Source of the DNA: Selenomonadaceae bacterium | GTDB taxonomy: Bacteria > Bacillota > Negativicutes > Selenomonadales > Selenomonadaceae | Length of the DNA stretch: 64,000 bases | Direction: 5' to 3' | NCBI GenBank assembly: GCA_017428215.1 | Contig: JAFRRH010000045.1 | Location: forward strand, 1 to 64,000 | Shown here: positions 32,936-41,707 of the stretch, one piece after another | How the letters are laid out: every line of letters begins with the position of its first letter | Position numbering within the stretch: the stretch's first letter is position 1 | Translations under genes and position numbers: made by a program | The notes under the pieces: generated by a model | The model's database searches: none | Seen by the model: the letters and a program-made list of their open reading frames with translations, nothing else | Told to the model about the DNA's origin: nothing

Positions 32936-33745
32936 TTAAAGCACGTCAGCAAAATGTGGACGCAACTTTTTAAAACACCACGCGCCGATAAACATAATTA
33001 CCGCCGTCAACGCCCAATAATACGCTGTCAAATGCAAATGCTCCCAAAACCACTCGTGATAAATAAAACTTTGCCGATAACCTTCGACGACGTAATACGC
33101 GGGATTTAATTTTAAAATAAATTGAAACTGTTCGGGAATCATTTTTAAATTCCAGAAAATCGGCGTGCCCCAAAAACCAAATTGCAGAATCATTGCAACT
33201 AACTGCCCCACGTCGCGCATAAAAACTGTCAGCGAACTCGTCAACCAACTAATTCCCAACGATAAGCAAATCATCGCGAAGCAATAATAAATTATTTGCA
33301 GGTTGTAAATCGTTGGCATATAACCATAAGCCGCGAACATGGCGAACAGCACGACGATAAAAAAAAGGTGTACGACCAGCGCGGAAACAATTTTTACAAT
33401 CGGCAAAAGCTCCACGCGGAAGACAATTTTTTTTACGAGGAACGAACTTTCGATAACCGAATTCGTCGCGCTCTGTATGCTTTCGTTTAGGAAAAACCAA
33501 GGGAACATTCCGCACACTAGCCACAGGATAAATGGGACGTTGTTCATTGGCACGGATTTAAATCCGACTTGAAAGACAAACCAGAAAATTAAAACCGTTA
33601 TCGCCGGCTGAATGAACGCCCATAAAATTCCCAAGTAAGAGCTGACATATCGCTGTTTGAAATCGCGTCGCGTCATTTGCCATAAAAGTTTTCGATTAAT
33701 AATGATGTCGCGAATCAAGCCGATTAGACTATAAAATTTTTTCAT
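32936..33745 (-). CDS. ABC-2-type polysaccharide export permease (TagG/KpsM/Wzm type)
   Basis: The 269-residue inner-membrane protein has six predicted membrane segments and the signature LLWQMTRRDFKQRYVSSYLGILWAFIQP split over residues 20-47, plus NAYYVVEGYRQSFIY near the end. It would form the channel of an O-antigen, capsule or teichoic-acid exporter. The partner ATPase is not in the window. The ATG at 33745 lies 10 nt after the upstream methyltransferase stop, and GAAAGG provides a ribosome site. It lies in an operon with a methyltransferase and manA, which suggests surface-glycan export. Confidence 0.9.
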   Translation of the reverse strand: MKKFYSLIGLIRDIIINRKLLWQMTRRDFKQRYVSSYLGILWAFIQPAITVLIFWFVFQVGFKSVPMNNVPFILWLVCGMFPWFFLNESIQSATNSVIESSFLVKKIVFRVELLPIVKIVSALVVHLFFIVVLFAMFAAYGYMPTIYNLQIIYYCFAMICLSLGISWLTSSLTVFMRDVGQLVAMILQFGFWGTPIFWNLKMIPEQFQFILKLNPAYYVVEGYRQSFIYHEWFWEHLHLTAYYWALTAVIMFIGAWCFKKLRPHFADVL

Positions 33746-33755
33746 AGTTGCCTTT

Positions 33756-34424
33756 CTATTTAGTGCAGACGAAGCCCGCAAAAGATTCAACGTTGGTAAT
33801 TTCTGCGCGGGCGTATCGTTCACTTAATTTTTTTTGCAAGCTAGCAAACGTTTCATGGGGTGGCGAAAAAAATCCTTGACGGTCGCAAAAGTTTTCTACA
33901 AAGAAATCCGTCCGCCGATTTTCGCCCTTAACATACATGCAACCGCTAAAAGTTCCGCCACTTTTTAATACGCGATAAGTTTCCGTCCAAGCTGAATTTT
34001 TATCGGGAAAGACATGGAAGCCGTTAATTGATAATACCGCGTCGAAAAAATTATCTGCGAAGGGCAATTTAGCTACGTCGCCTTGAAGAAATTTCACGCC
34101 GCGCAGATTCATTTGACTTGCCCGAACTTTTGCCGCGTCTAACATCTTGTCCGAATAATCTACGCAAAAAATTTCCGCGTCGAGTTTTTGATAAATTGGC
34201 AATGACAAAACACCAGTGCCGACAGGAACTTCAAGCAATCTTCCGCCGAAATTTTTTGGAATGCCCGCGAATGCTTGCGCTAGAAATTTTTGATAAGCCG
34301 CCGCGTCGAGTCCCCAAAAAATTTTCAATGCAAGTCGTGCAAGCAAATCGGCATTGGCCATCATGCGGTCGAAAAAAGTTGAACAATAGCCAACGAGTTG
34401 ATACGCATCCAAAATTTTTTGCAT
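33756..34424 (-). CDS. Class I SAM-dependent methyltransferase
   Basis: The 222-residue Rossmann-fold methyltransferase has the SAM-binding motif I (LLEVPVGTGVLSLP, about residues 65-78), the acidic motif II IFCVDYSDKMLDAAK, LQGDVAKLPFADNFFDAVLSINGFHVFPD, and post-motif RVLKSGGTFSG. It resembles UbiE/Coq5-like and small-molecule methyltransferases. Its substrate is unknown. It starts 2 nt after manA ends and precedes the export permease, so it may act on a surface-glycan or lipid precursor. Confidence 0.88.
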   Translation of the reverse strand: MQKILDAYQLVGYCSTFFDRMMANADLLARLALKIFWGLDAAAYQKFLAQAFAGIPKNFGGRLLEVPVGTGVLSLPIYQKLDAEIFCVDYSDKMLDAAKVRASQMNLRGVKFLQGDVAKLPFADNFFDAVLSINGFHVFPDKNSAWTETYRVLKSGGTFSGCMYVKGENRRTDFFVENFCDRQGFFSPPHETFASLQKKLSERYARAEITNVESFAGFVCTK

Positions 34425-34426
34425 GG

Positions 34427-35341
34427 TTAGGGAATTGTAGTTAAGAGTGCGTCACAAGAGCCGCAAATTTTCCACTCGCCCGCGCCTGCCGTCAAAAAGA
34501 ACGAGTCGCCTTTACGATAAAAATATTCTTCGCCGCCACAAGAAATTTTGCCTTCGCCGCCGAGAATCAGTACGCTTAAAAAAGTTTTCTCATCAACGAC
34601 GCCGCGAGCCTCTGATAAAATTTTTCCGTCGAGAGTGAGCTTATCTACAACAAAATAATCACAGGCGGCAAGGTGCGGATAACTTTCTCCACGCAAAATC
34701 GCAGGATTTAAATTTGTCACGTCAAGAGCCTTGTCGATATGTAGCGGGCGATTTCTACCGTAATCATAAATGCGATAGCTTACGTTAGAATTCTGCTGAA
34801 TTTCGGCAATCAAAACGCCTTTGCCAACAGCGTGAATCGTCCCCGCCGGAATAAAAATCACGTCGCCGCGCCGCGCAGGTACAGCGTTAAGAACTTCAAC
34901 TAGCGAATTATTTTTTATGCGGGCAGTAAATTCATCACGGGAAATTTTTTTATTAAAGCCACACCAAAGCACAGAATTTTCATCGGCGTCGAGGACGTAC
35001 CACATTTCACATTTTCCGAATTGCCCTTCATGAGCTAAGGCGTAATCGTCGGGCGGGTGAACTTGCACAGAAAGATTTTCTCTTGCGTCGATAAATTTTA
35101 TGATAATCGGGAAGTCGCGGAAATTTTTACAGTTCGTGCCTAAAATTTTCGTGCCGTGATTTTTTATATAATTAGCAAAATTTTCGCCGCTCTCAAGTGT
35201 TGACGCGCCGTCGGGGTGACAGGACAACATCCACGCTTCTGCTAAAACTTTTTTATCGTAGTCAATGCCGAACTCTTCAATGAGCCGTCGTCCGCCCCAA
35301 ATATAATCTTTGCAAGCAGGTTTCAGTTTTAAGATTGCCAT
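34427..35341 (-). CDS. manA: Mannose-6-phosphate isomerase, class I
   Basis: The 304-residue zinc-dependent cupin enzyme interconverts mannose 6-phosphate and fructose 6-phosphate. It has the short Bacillus-type layout: KDYIWGGRRLIEEFG, LSVQVHPPDDYA with the zinc-binding Gln/His, GKCEMWYVLDAD with the Glu, and VIFIPAGTIHAVGKG with the second His. The ATG at 35341 follows TAGGAGGCG. It heads a three-gene operon with the methyltransferase and export permease and likely supplies mannose units for a surface glycan. Confidence 0.95.
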   Translation of the reverse strand: MAILKLKPACKDYIWGGRRLIEEFGIDYDKKVLAEAWMLSCHPDGASTLESGENFANYIKNHGTKILGTNCKNFRDFPIIIKFIDARENLSVQVHPPDDYALAHEGQFGKCEMWYVLDADENSVLWCGFNKKISRDEFTARIKNNSLVEVLNAVPARRGDVIFIPAGTIHAVGKGVLIAEIQQNSNVSYRIYDYGRNRPLHIDKALDVTNLNPAILRGESYPHLAACDYFVVDKLTLDGKILSEARGVVDEKTFLSVLILGGEGKISCGGEEYFYRKGDSFFLTAGAGEWKICGSCDALLTTIP

Positions 35342-35382
35342 TAAAATTTTTCGCCTCCTAAAGTAATTCAATGCAATATACC

Positions 35383-35419
35383 ATAAAAAAAACCGCTTTA
35401 CAACTTATTGCAAGCGGTT
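35383..35419 (-). terminator. Terminator after the gene at 35427
   Basis: On the minus strand AACCGCTT and AAGCGGTT are perfect 8-nt arms, followed by TTTTTTTATGG. It separates the DUF2971 operon from manA. Confidence 0.9.
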
Positions 35420-35426
35420 GAAAATT

Positions 35427-35786
35427 TTATCTGCGGCGTAAAGCCTTTGGCTTATCTAAAATTTCACTTAGAACAAAAGCGTTCATGACATTTGACGGCG
35501 TTAAATTCAAATCGAGTTCGTTAGTCTCCTCCGCCTTGCGAACTTCTTGTACGGAAATTTTTTTCGGGCGCGGCGGAATTTTTTTAGATTGAACTTCCAC
35601 TTGACGAGGACTTTCTATAAAAATGGGAATCTCTTCGCCTGGAAAGTTAGGATCGTTCGGTAACGTTGGTATATCGAAATCAGGCGAATCATTTTGCGGC
35701 GGCGGAAGTCGTCTTCTTTTGCGCTTGGCAAGATTATCAATAACCGTAATCGCCAGCCAGATTAAAAATATTGTTGCAAGTTCCAT
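35427..35786 (-). CDS. Small single-pass membrane protein of unknown function
   Basis: The 119-residue protein has an N-terminal membrane segment (ELATIFLIWLAITVIDNL, residues 2-19) followed by a basic stop-transfer KRKRRR. The soluble region is Pro-rich, then a short conserved-looking end (NELDLNLTPSNVMNAFVLSEIL). The orientation would place the tail in the cytoplasm. The ATG at 35786 fits the GAGGTG site. It lies 15 nt after the DUF2971 gene. The family was not recognised. Similar small proteins with a basic juxtamembrane run occur widely in Negativicutes-like genomes, but this is only impression. Confidence 0.65.
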   Translation of the reverse strand: MELATIFLIWLAITVIDNLAKRKRRRLPPPQNDSPDFDIPTLPNDPNFPGEEIPIFIESPRQVEVQSKKIPPRPKKISVQEVRKAEETNELDLNLTPSNVMNAFVLSEILDKPKALRRR

Positions 35787-35801
35787 AATCAGCACCTCAT
35801 T

Positions 35802-37172
35802 TCAAGTAATTTTTGTCAGCAAAATTTTTTCGCGAATGGAAATTAATTGCGTATCGTCATCATATTCCGCTTGAAAAAAGTTAAAGTCGCGAATAGATTT
35901 TCCGAGCTTGGCAAGCTTCTGCAAAATTTTAAATCGATCGTCGAGCGTCGTCCTTATCCCGAATATAATTCCCGTCAGCATTTTCAAATCATATTTCAAA
36001 TTCCGAGCAAACCTGTCTGTGTAATGAGAAAATCTATCCGCTAAAAAAATTCTGTATTCGCGTTCGTGATGCCAATCCATTATCTTCCGATAAAATTTTT
36101 CTTGATAATCGTCGACGTATCCTTCTGTACTTTTAGGCGCGGTTAATTTTTTACTTTTAAGCCCGCCGCGTCCTGTCAACCAATCCTCTGCGCGGATAAA
36201 ACTAAGATTGAGCAACGTATCGAAAAAATTTCGCTCAATGACCTGCGAAGTATATTTTATTTGCTTAATTTCCAAAGATTTTGTAGCGAAGTTTATGTAC
36301 TCACGCCCGTCAAGATTTTCCGTCTCGTAGATAAAACAAATGCCTCTGTGATTGTCAGCATAGTTGCCCCACATGGCGGAATTCGTTGGCGTGTCAGAAA
36401 AACACACGACGTAACCGCTAGGATACATAATTTCTTTAAGCTGTTCGACGTAAGTGCGCGGAAAAATAAATCGGATCCAAAGCATATTTTGCTTGAGCAC
36501 ATATTCCATATCGGACGAGCGATTATTTAATTTCAAGGCGAGCAATCCTGATTCCATCATATCGCAGTTAAGATTTTCGAGCGAATCAATTTTTTTCTTG
36601 CGAGCGGCGTCGCTGATATTTTTTAGTTCCGCAAAAGAAATTTCATATTCCACATCGAAAAATTTTTCGTCAAAGTCGTCGTGAATTAAGCCGAGACTTT
36701 TAAATTTCTTCACGCAAATTATAAATGCAGCGTCAATAACTGTACGAAAAATAAATTCCATTTCGCGCCCGTAACATTTAATTTCATCGTTGCCGTAAAA
36801 ATCGACAACCTTTTTAACAATTTCCTCCGCCCAAAAATTTTCAGTAAGTTCCTCGAAAGTTTGACTAAACGACGAATTATCAAATTGGTGAAGGTCAGAC
36901 AATATGCTTCTGGTCTGAAAGTTGCTCAAAAAATTTTCTTGTGCAGAATTTTGGAAACGCCGTGACATGAGCAAATACGTTTGAAAGTTGTAGAAAAGAC
37001 TGCACACGAAATTTTTCAGCAAGCCCTCCCAAGCAAATTTATCGCCTTGCCAAAAAATTTTCAAGTAACCTTCGAGCGGGTCGTTTAACTCTTTTGGATC
37101 CGCGAAATAAAACGTGCCGTTATCCAATTCCAACAACGCGCTCTTAATCGTCCTGTACCTGTAAAGTTTCAA
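35802..37172 (-). CDS. DUF2971-domain protein
   Basis: The 456-residue soluble protein begins KLYRYRTIKSALLELDNGTFYFADPKELNDPLEG and has the DUF2971 hallmark FSDTPTNSAMWGNYADNHRGICFIYE near residue 255, with WHHEREYRIFLAD near 400. Its function is unknown, although DUF2971 genes are enriched in accessory and defence-like regions. The start is a TTG with GGAGAGG upstream. It is longer than most DUF2971 proteins because of a long helical insertion (about residues 50-230). Gene and neighbour at 35427 form a small operon. Confidence 0.85.
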   Translation of the reverse strand: MKLYRYRTIKSALLELDNGTFYFADPKELNDPLEGYLKIFWQGDKFAWEGLLKNFVCSLFYNFQTYLLMSRRFQNSAQENFLSNFQTRSILSDLHQFDNSSFSQTFEELTENFWAEEIVKKVVDFYGNDEIKCYGREMEFIFRTVIDAAFIICVKKFKSLGLIHDDFDEKFFDVEYEISFAELKNISDAARKKKIDSLENLNCDMMESGLLALKLNNRSSDMEYVLKQNMLWIRFIFPRTYVEQLKEIMYPSGYVVCFSDTPTNSAMWGNYADNHRGICFIYETENLDGREYINFATKSLEIKQIKYTSQVIERNFFDTLLNLSFIRAEDWLTGRGGLKSKKLTAPKSTEGYVDDYQEKFYRKIMDWHHEREYRIFLADRFSHYTDRFARNLKYDLKMLTGIIFGIRTTLDDRFKILQKLAKLGKSIRDFNFFQAEYDDDTQLISIREKILLTKIT

Positions 37173-37245
37173 ATCGTGTCCTCTCCAAAAATTTTTTCAA
37201 GCAAAATTATATCTAAGCTTTAAATCTTTAACAACCTTCGACGCA

Positions 37246-37283
37246 CAAAAAAATTTCGCAAGTCAGAATCAACCTGCGAAATT
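37246..37283 (-). terminator. Terminator after the flagellin gene
   Basis: AATTTCGCA and TGCGAAATT form the stem on the minus strand with a T-run (TTTTTTTG) after it. It is 20 nt past the flagellin stop. Confidence 0.85.
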
Positions 37284-37304
37284 AATTAAAGAGAATTCAA
37301 AGTT

Positions 37305-39512
37305 TCATCTAAGCAAACCGAGCACTGCGCTTGAATGTTGATTTGCTATTGCCAACATCGATTGCATTCTGTCCTTTTGGAAAAAGTCTAAAGTGTACAG
37401 AGTTAATGTTCTCGCCCTGTCTGCGTTGCGTACCATTAAATCCGGTTCTTGGATATTACTAATCTCATTCGACAAAGCGTCTGCAATGTAACCGAGTTTC
37501 TTTTCAGAGTAGCCAATCGTCTGCAACTGTTCTGTAGCTCTACTCAATGCGTTATTTATGGTAGATAAGGCGGCGTCGGCGTCCTCTTTTGTAGAGATAC
37601 TAATTGTATTGCCGTTCGCGCCCTTCAAACCGAAAGCTTCAGCCCGCATATCGGTAAAGCCGAAATTTAGTACTTCGTTAATATTTTCGCCGATTTGGAA
37701 GTAAACGGAATTATCATCGCGTGCGTCAGCCGCATAAGTCGTCGTCTTGAAGTTATTCAGCACGGCATTTACAGCCTCTTTGGCGTTGCCAGAACTATCC
37801 GTGACGTTGATTGAAACGCCAGAAATTTGTTCGTCAAGTCCGGGTTTACGCGCCGTCACACTCAAGCCGTTATCATCGGGTTTAACAATGTTGGCAGTCA
37901 TTACACGATAATCAGCCATATCTTTTTGGTATTGCGGCAAGAAATTTTCGTCGTAGTCTCTTTTGTAATCCTGATATATCGGGAGAAGTTTATCGTATTC
38001 TTCCCGCTCCTGATTATACTGCTCGACCAAACCGGAATAAGCCTCAAGGTAAGCTGTATATTTCTCGTAAGCCGCGTGATAATCTTCAGCAGTCGAATTG
38101 TTATTATATTGGTTCAAATATTGATTGTAATCAGCGACAATCCGACTACGTTCTTCATTAATCGAAATGGATTCATTCGTAAGGTAAGCCGAATAATTCT
38201 CATAAGCCTCGCTTTGGTCGGGAGCATTTGCAACGTAATCTGCAAATTGTTCATACTTGCTGTTGAAATCAGCCCGCGCCAAATCATAGGAATCTTTTCT
38301 GTTAACATACCAATTATAAGTCGCGATTGTGGTATTCGATGAAGAATTTGCCGCAACTGTTTCGGAATTATTTGCAAGGTAAGCTTCGTACTGTGCACTA
38401 GCCGCGTTGTAATCTTCCATCGCCGAATCATAAATATCCTTTTCGTTCAAGTACTGATTGTAAGCTGTAATTTCCGCAGTGCGGTCTTGGAAAGTCTTAG
38501 CGGAATAATTTGCAAAGGCGGTCGCGTAATTCGGATCATTCTCTTCAACAATATTAGCGGTTCCAGATTGAACTGCGCTATAAATTGCAGTAGCCGCATT
38601 ATATTCATCAGCAGACGCAAAATTTGTCATTTCGGGTTCATTGTTCGGAACAAATCCGCGCGGAATTTCAGGCTTGGCAACTGTTGTGGGGGCAGTCGGC
38701 TCAATCGGAGCGGCGAGCTGGGTAGGGGCAATCGGTTCGAGCGGTCTAATCGGGGCGGGCGGTTCGACGGGTTTAGTCAAGATTTCTGCGCCGCCGCCGA
38801 CAAATGCAGTCTCTCTAAGCGACATACCAGTTATCGTGTTGAGATTTTTAAAAATATCTTCGAGCGTGTTATTGCCGACAGAAAAGCTTGTTGTATAGAT
38901 ATTGCTGTCCTTGACGTAAGAGGCAGTAATACGGTCGCTAGCGTTAATTCCGAGATTTGCGCCGTTGCTGTTTTTCAATTCAGTCAGCGCGGTATCTGCG
39001 GTTGTGCTGCTGTACAACGAATTATTGCTAAGTACAGTTGCGAGTGCAGGATTGCCCGTTGTGGCGGAGCCGTCAATCAATTTTTTACCCTTGAAAGTAA
39101 TTTGTGCATCTGTCGAGATTTGATCAACGAGCCGATTTATATCTTTCTGAATTACACGGCGGTCGTCGTCCGTAAGTGCTTCGTCGGTAGCACTAACAGC
39201 CAGCCGCTGAATTTCCTTAATCGAATCGACGATTGCACCGCCGCGACTTTGTGCCGTCCTGAGGAGGGCAGTATCATCTTGGATATTCTGATTGACTTGA
39301 TTAAGGACTCGTGTGCGAATACGGAGACTTTCTTCAATGCTATAGGCGGAAACGTTGTCGATTGCGTCGTTAACATCCAGACGGGTTGTTGAGGCTCTTT
39401 GTATTTCTTTTTGATAAGCTATTTTGTTCCGAGTGATGAATGACAGTGAATTAAAAGCAGCGAAGTGATCATTATTATTGTTGTTGTTGTTACTACCGAT
39501 AATCATAGCCAT
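37305..39512 (-). CDS. Flagellin with a long proline-rich and tyrosine-rich insert
   Basis: The 735-residue protein keeps flagellin ends: an N-terminal D0/D1 helix region (about residues 16-150, ending QITFKGKKLIDG) and a C-terminal D1/D0 region ending MLAIANQHSSAVLGLLR, the family end. Both ends are divergent. Between them lie a Pro-rich linker (about 243-283, EPPAPIRPLEPIAP), then about 270 residues of Tyr-rich helical repeats (YNQYLNEKDIYDSAMEDYNAA, YNWYVNRKDSYDLARADFN and others). A run of seven Asn near the start is encoded by an AAT/AAC triplet repeat at 39471-39491. It would be exported by the flagellar system. It might be a minor or surface-modified flagellin. Confidence 0.85.
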   Translation of the reverse strand: MAMIIGSNNNNNNNDHFAAFNSLSFITRNKIAYQKEIQRASTTRLDVNDAIDNVSAYSIEESLRIRTRVLNQVNQNIQDDTALLRTAQSRGGAIVDSIKEIQRLAVSATDEALTDDDRRVIQKDINRLVDQISTDAQITFKGKKLIDGSATTGNPALATVLSNNSLYSSTTADTALTELKNSNGANLGINASDRITASYVKDSNIYTTSFSVGNNTLEDIFKNLNTITGMSLRETAFVGGGAEILTKPVEPPAPIRPLEPIAPTQLAAPIEPTAPTTVAKPEIPRGFVPNNEPEMTNFASADEYNAATAIYSAVQSGTANIVEENDPNYATAFANYSAKTFQDRTAEITAYNQYLNEKDIYDSAMEDYNAASAQYEAYLANNSETVAANSSSNTTIATYNWYVNRKDSYDLARADFNSKYEQFADYVANAPDQSEAYENYSAYLTNESISINEERSRIVADYNQYLNQYNNNSTAEDYHAAYEKYTAYLEAYSGLVEQYNQEREEYDKLLPIYQDYKRDYDENFLPQYQKDMADYRVMTANIVKPDDNGLSVTARKPGLDEQISGVSINVTDSSGNAKEAVNAVLNNFKTTTYAADARDDNSVYFQIGENINEVLNFGFTDMRAEAFGLKGANGNTISISTKEDADAALSTINNALSRATEQLQTIGYSEKKLGYIADALSNEISNIQEPDLMVRNADRARTLTLYTLDFFQKDRMQSMLAIANQHSSAVLGLLR

Positions 39513-39591
39513 ATGAATTCCTCCTTGTAAAATTTATCCTTTATTTGTATTGATATTTTATCAGAAAATTTTCGTCAATCAAGTAGATTGC

Positions 39592-39620
39592 AAAAAAAAT
39601 ATCCCGCCATTTTGACGGGA
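39592..39620 (-). terminator. Terminator between the floA-tail remnant and flagellin
   Basis: On the minus strand TCCCG and CGGGA flank a 9-nt loop, followed by TATTTTTTTT. It ends the floA-SRA transcript before flagellin. A purine-rich AAGGAGGAATT then precedes flagellin; no clear sigma-28 promoter was identified. Confidence 0.75.
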
Positions 39621-39632
39621 AAAAATTTCTAA

Positions 39633-39815
39633 TTATTTCTGCGCTGGAATATTTTTTCTACTCTTGCCAGCTTGACTGATTGATTTACGCATTTCAGTAT
39701 CCGATTGAACGTTCATCATGTTGTAATAATCCATGACGCCGAGATTGCCCGCCTTGAACGCCTCTGCCATTGCGTGCGGAACTTCTGCTTGCGCCTTGAC
39801 TACTTTTGCTTTATT
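39633..39815 (-). pseudogene. Second copy of the floA 3' end (fragment)
   Basis: About 61 codons match the C-terminus of Flo[41 protein letters not shown], ending IPAQK before TAA. Compared with floA at 40310-40490 it has many third-base changes and a few residue changes, so it is not a recent copy of this allele. It is in the same reading frame as the SRA-like gene just upstream and is separated from it by that gene's single stop codon plus a few codons. It has no start of its own and is probably not translated. Confidence 0.88.
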
Positions 39816-39836
39816 AGTTTTTCTGATTACAAAATA

Positions 39837-40283
39837 TTATTCGAGCTTACTTATAGGGAATATCCAAACCTTACGATACTTTCCATTTTTATCGGGCTGT
39901 ATGCCGTTACGGTGCTGAGTTCCATACATCGGCTTTCCTGCCAACTTAACAGGCCCTTTATAAGTGAACTCTCCCTGCCTGAATACCTCGAAAAGATAAA
40001 GTCCGCTGTAGTTCTCATGATAAAGACGCCTGTTTTGAATCGCTGGTGGATTTGGTTGATCTCCAATGTTTCCCATGCCCGTGTAATAGAGCACACCGTC
40101 TATCCATTCATCATCAAAGGGATTCCACTCTGGATTCGACCGCTTCAGTGCATGATTAGAGATGAGCACCAATACATCGTAAGTCTTAGAGTAACGCATG
40201 CCACCCATATTTGAGACCTTGAAGATGGAACTTAAGCTAGCGTTGCTAATGACTTCACCGATTTTCAGTGGTGGAACAAACAT
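39837..40283 (-). CDS. Stand-alone SRA-like (ScoMcrA-type) modified-DNA-binding domain protein
   Basis: The 148-residue protein matches the SRA-like domain found in front of HNH nucleases of ScoMcrA-type IV restriction enzymes: VSNMGGMRYSKTYDVLVLIS, WIDGVLYYTGMGNIGDQ, NRRLYH, LYLFEVFRQGEFTYKGPVKLAG and YRKVWIFPI. Such domains read modified or phosphorothioated DNA bases. No nuclease domain is attached or adjacent. AAAGGAGGT precedes the ATG, so it should be translated, 23 nt after floA. It sits between floA and a second floA tail, with codons more AT-rich than floA, so it looks acquired. Activity is unknown. Confidence 0.8.
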   Translation of the reverse strand: MFVPPLKIGEVISNASLSSIFKVSNMGGMRYSKTYDVLVLISNHALKRSNPEWNPFDDEWIDGVLYYTGMGNIGDQPNPPAIQNRRLYHENYSGLYLFEVFRQGEFTYKGPVKLAGKPMYGTQHRNGIQPDKNGKYRKVWIFPISKLE

Positions 40284-40306
40284 AGGACTCTACCTCCTTT
40301 AAAAGA

Positions 40307-41299
40307 TTACTTCTGTGAGGGAATATGTTTCCTATCCTTGCCAGCTTGACTGACAGCCTTGCGCATTTCCGTATCCGATTGAACGTTCATCATGTTGTAA
40401 TAATCCATGACGCCGAGATTGCCCGCCTTGAAAGCCTCCGCCATTGCGTGCGGAACTTCTGCTTGCGCCTCGACGACTTTTGCTTCCATTTCCTGCGTAT
40501 AGGCTTTCATTTCCTGTTCTTTAGCGACTGCCATTGCGCGACGTTCTTCCGCCTTAGCTTGAGCAATTCGTTTGTCCGCTTCTGCTTGGTCTGTTTGAAG
40601 TTGTGCGCCGATATTCCGTCCAACGTCAACGTCCGCAATGTCAATAGATAAAATTTCAAACGCCGTACCCGCGTCAAGTCCTTTACCCAAAACAGTTTTA
40701 GAAATATCGTCGGGACTTTCCAAAACGTCCGTGTGCATTTCAGAGCTACCAACCGTCGTAACGATACCTTCGCCGACACGAGCAATAATCGTAGGTTCGC
40801 CCGCGCCACCAACTAATCTATCGATATTTGCACGAACGGTAACACGTGCCTTGATTTTGAGTTCGATACCATTTTTAGCGACCGCAGAAACTACTGGAGT
40901 TTCAATAACTTTTGGATTGACGCTCATTTGAACTGCTTCTAAAACGTCACGACCTGCCAAGTCAATCGCCGCTGAACGCTCAAACGGCAAAACAATCTGC
41001 GCACGTTGCGAGGCGATTAAAGCGTCAACAACTTTGTCGACGTTGCCGCCCGCGAGGTAGTGCGCTTCCAACTGATTAACATTGACATCGAGTCCTGCCT
41101 TATTAGCTTTTATGAGTGGCATAACAATTTTGGCGGGCGGAACGCGGCGCATTCTCATTCCTATCAGCGTGAAAATGCCGACGTGAACATCAGCCGCCAA
41201 CGCCGAAATCCACAGCCCGATTGGTACGAAATGTAAAAATACCGCCGCTATAATTATTCCCATTAAAACGAAGAAGCCGGAACCTATTAGAAAATCCAT
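40307..41299 (-). CDS. floA: Flotillin-like protein FloA
   Basis: FloA organises functional membrane microdomains. The 330-residue protein has a hydrophobic N-terminus ([23 protein letters not shown], residues 9-31 approx.), an SPFH-like core ([42 protein letters not shown]) and a C-terminal coiled coil ending [14 protein letters not shown]. This is the typical length of Bacillus FloA. It is preceded by nfeD, its classical partner, 15 nt upstream. Its last 180 nt recur at 39633-39815. The SRA-like gene follows it. Confidence 0.96.
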   Translation of the reverse strand: MDFLIGSGFFVLMGIIIAAVFLHFVPIGLWISALAADVHVGIFTLIGMRMRRVPPAKIVMPLIKANKAGLDVNVNQLEAHYLAGGNVDKVVDALIASQRAQIVLPFERSAAIDLAGRDVLEAVQMSVNPKVIETPVVSAVAKNGIELKIKARVTVRANIDRLVGGAGEPTIIARVGEGIVTTVGSSEMHTDVLESPDDISKTVLGKGLDAGTAFEILSIDIADVDVGRNIGAQLQTDQAEADKRIAQAKAEERRAMAVAKEQEMKAYTQEMEAKVVEAQAEVPHAMAEAFKAGNLGVMDYYNMMNVQSDTEMRKAVSQAGKDRKHIPSQK

Positions 41300-41314
41300 G
41301 AGATGACCTCCTCT

Positions 41315-41686
41315 CTAAATTTGACGAACCAACACGCGAGAGCCGTCTACGTTGATAACTTTGACAATATCGCCTTGCTTGACGAAACTGCCTTCCGTCA
41401 CCACATCAACCGGCTCGCCCTCAACAGTAATTGTCCCTGCCGGTCGTAAATCCGTTACACAAACGCCAATCGCACCTAAAAATCTGCTCTTGTCAATAAC
41501 GCTCGTGTAGCCGTCGCGATTTTGCTGGCGTTCGTCAAGGACAAGTTCGTCGAGCATGCCCTCGTTTTTCTTAGAACCGCGACTGCTAAGGTAAATTACG
41601 ACTAAAATCCCCAATACTGCAATGCCGACCAGCGCGTAGGTTACGAACGAAAACATTGCCCCCGAAAAAATTTGAACTTCCGACAT
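41315..41686 (-). CDS. NfeD-like membrane protein (short form, OB-fold)
   Basis: The 123-residue protein has one membrane segment (VTYALVGIAVLGILVVIYL) and a C-terminal OB-fold of the NfeD type (LGAIGVCVTDLRPAGTITVEGEPVDVVTEG, then VIVDGSRVLVR-like end). It lacks the N-terminal ClpP-like protease domain of long NfeD proteins. NfeD and flotillin genes are paired in most genomes and act together in membrane organisation. GGGGGTG favours the ATG at 41686 over in-frame GTG/ATG codons further up. It begins 21 nt after the upstream glycosyltransferase stop. Confidence 0.9.
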   Translation of the reverse strand: MSEVQIFSGAMFSFVTYALVGIAVLGILVVIYLSSRGSKKNEGMLDELVLDERQQNRDGYTSVIDKSRFLGAIGVCVTDLRPAGTITVEGEPVDVVTEGSFVKQGDIVKVINVDGSRVLVRQI

Positions 41687-41707
41687 TTTCATCACCCCCG
41701 CAAAGTT

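Noticed and set aside
38487..39392. 301-codon plus-strand ORF inside the flagellin gene
   Set aside because: It lies wholly antisense to flagellin, has an unlikely Cys/Arg/Ile-rich composition and no start signals.
39471..39491. Triplet repeat near the flagellin start as a phase-variation switch
   Set aside because: Units are three bases, so changes in number would alter only the Asn run and not the reading frame.
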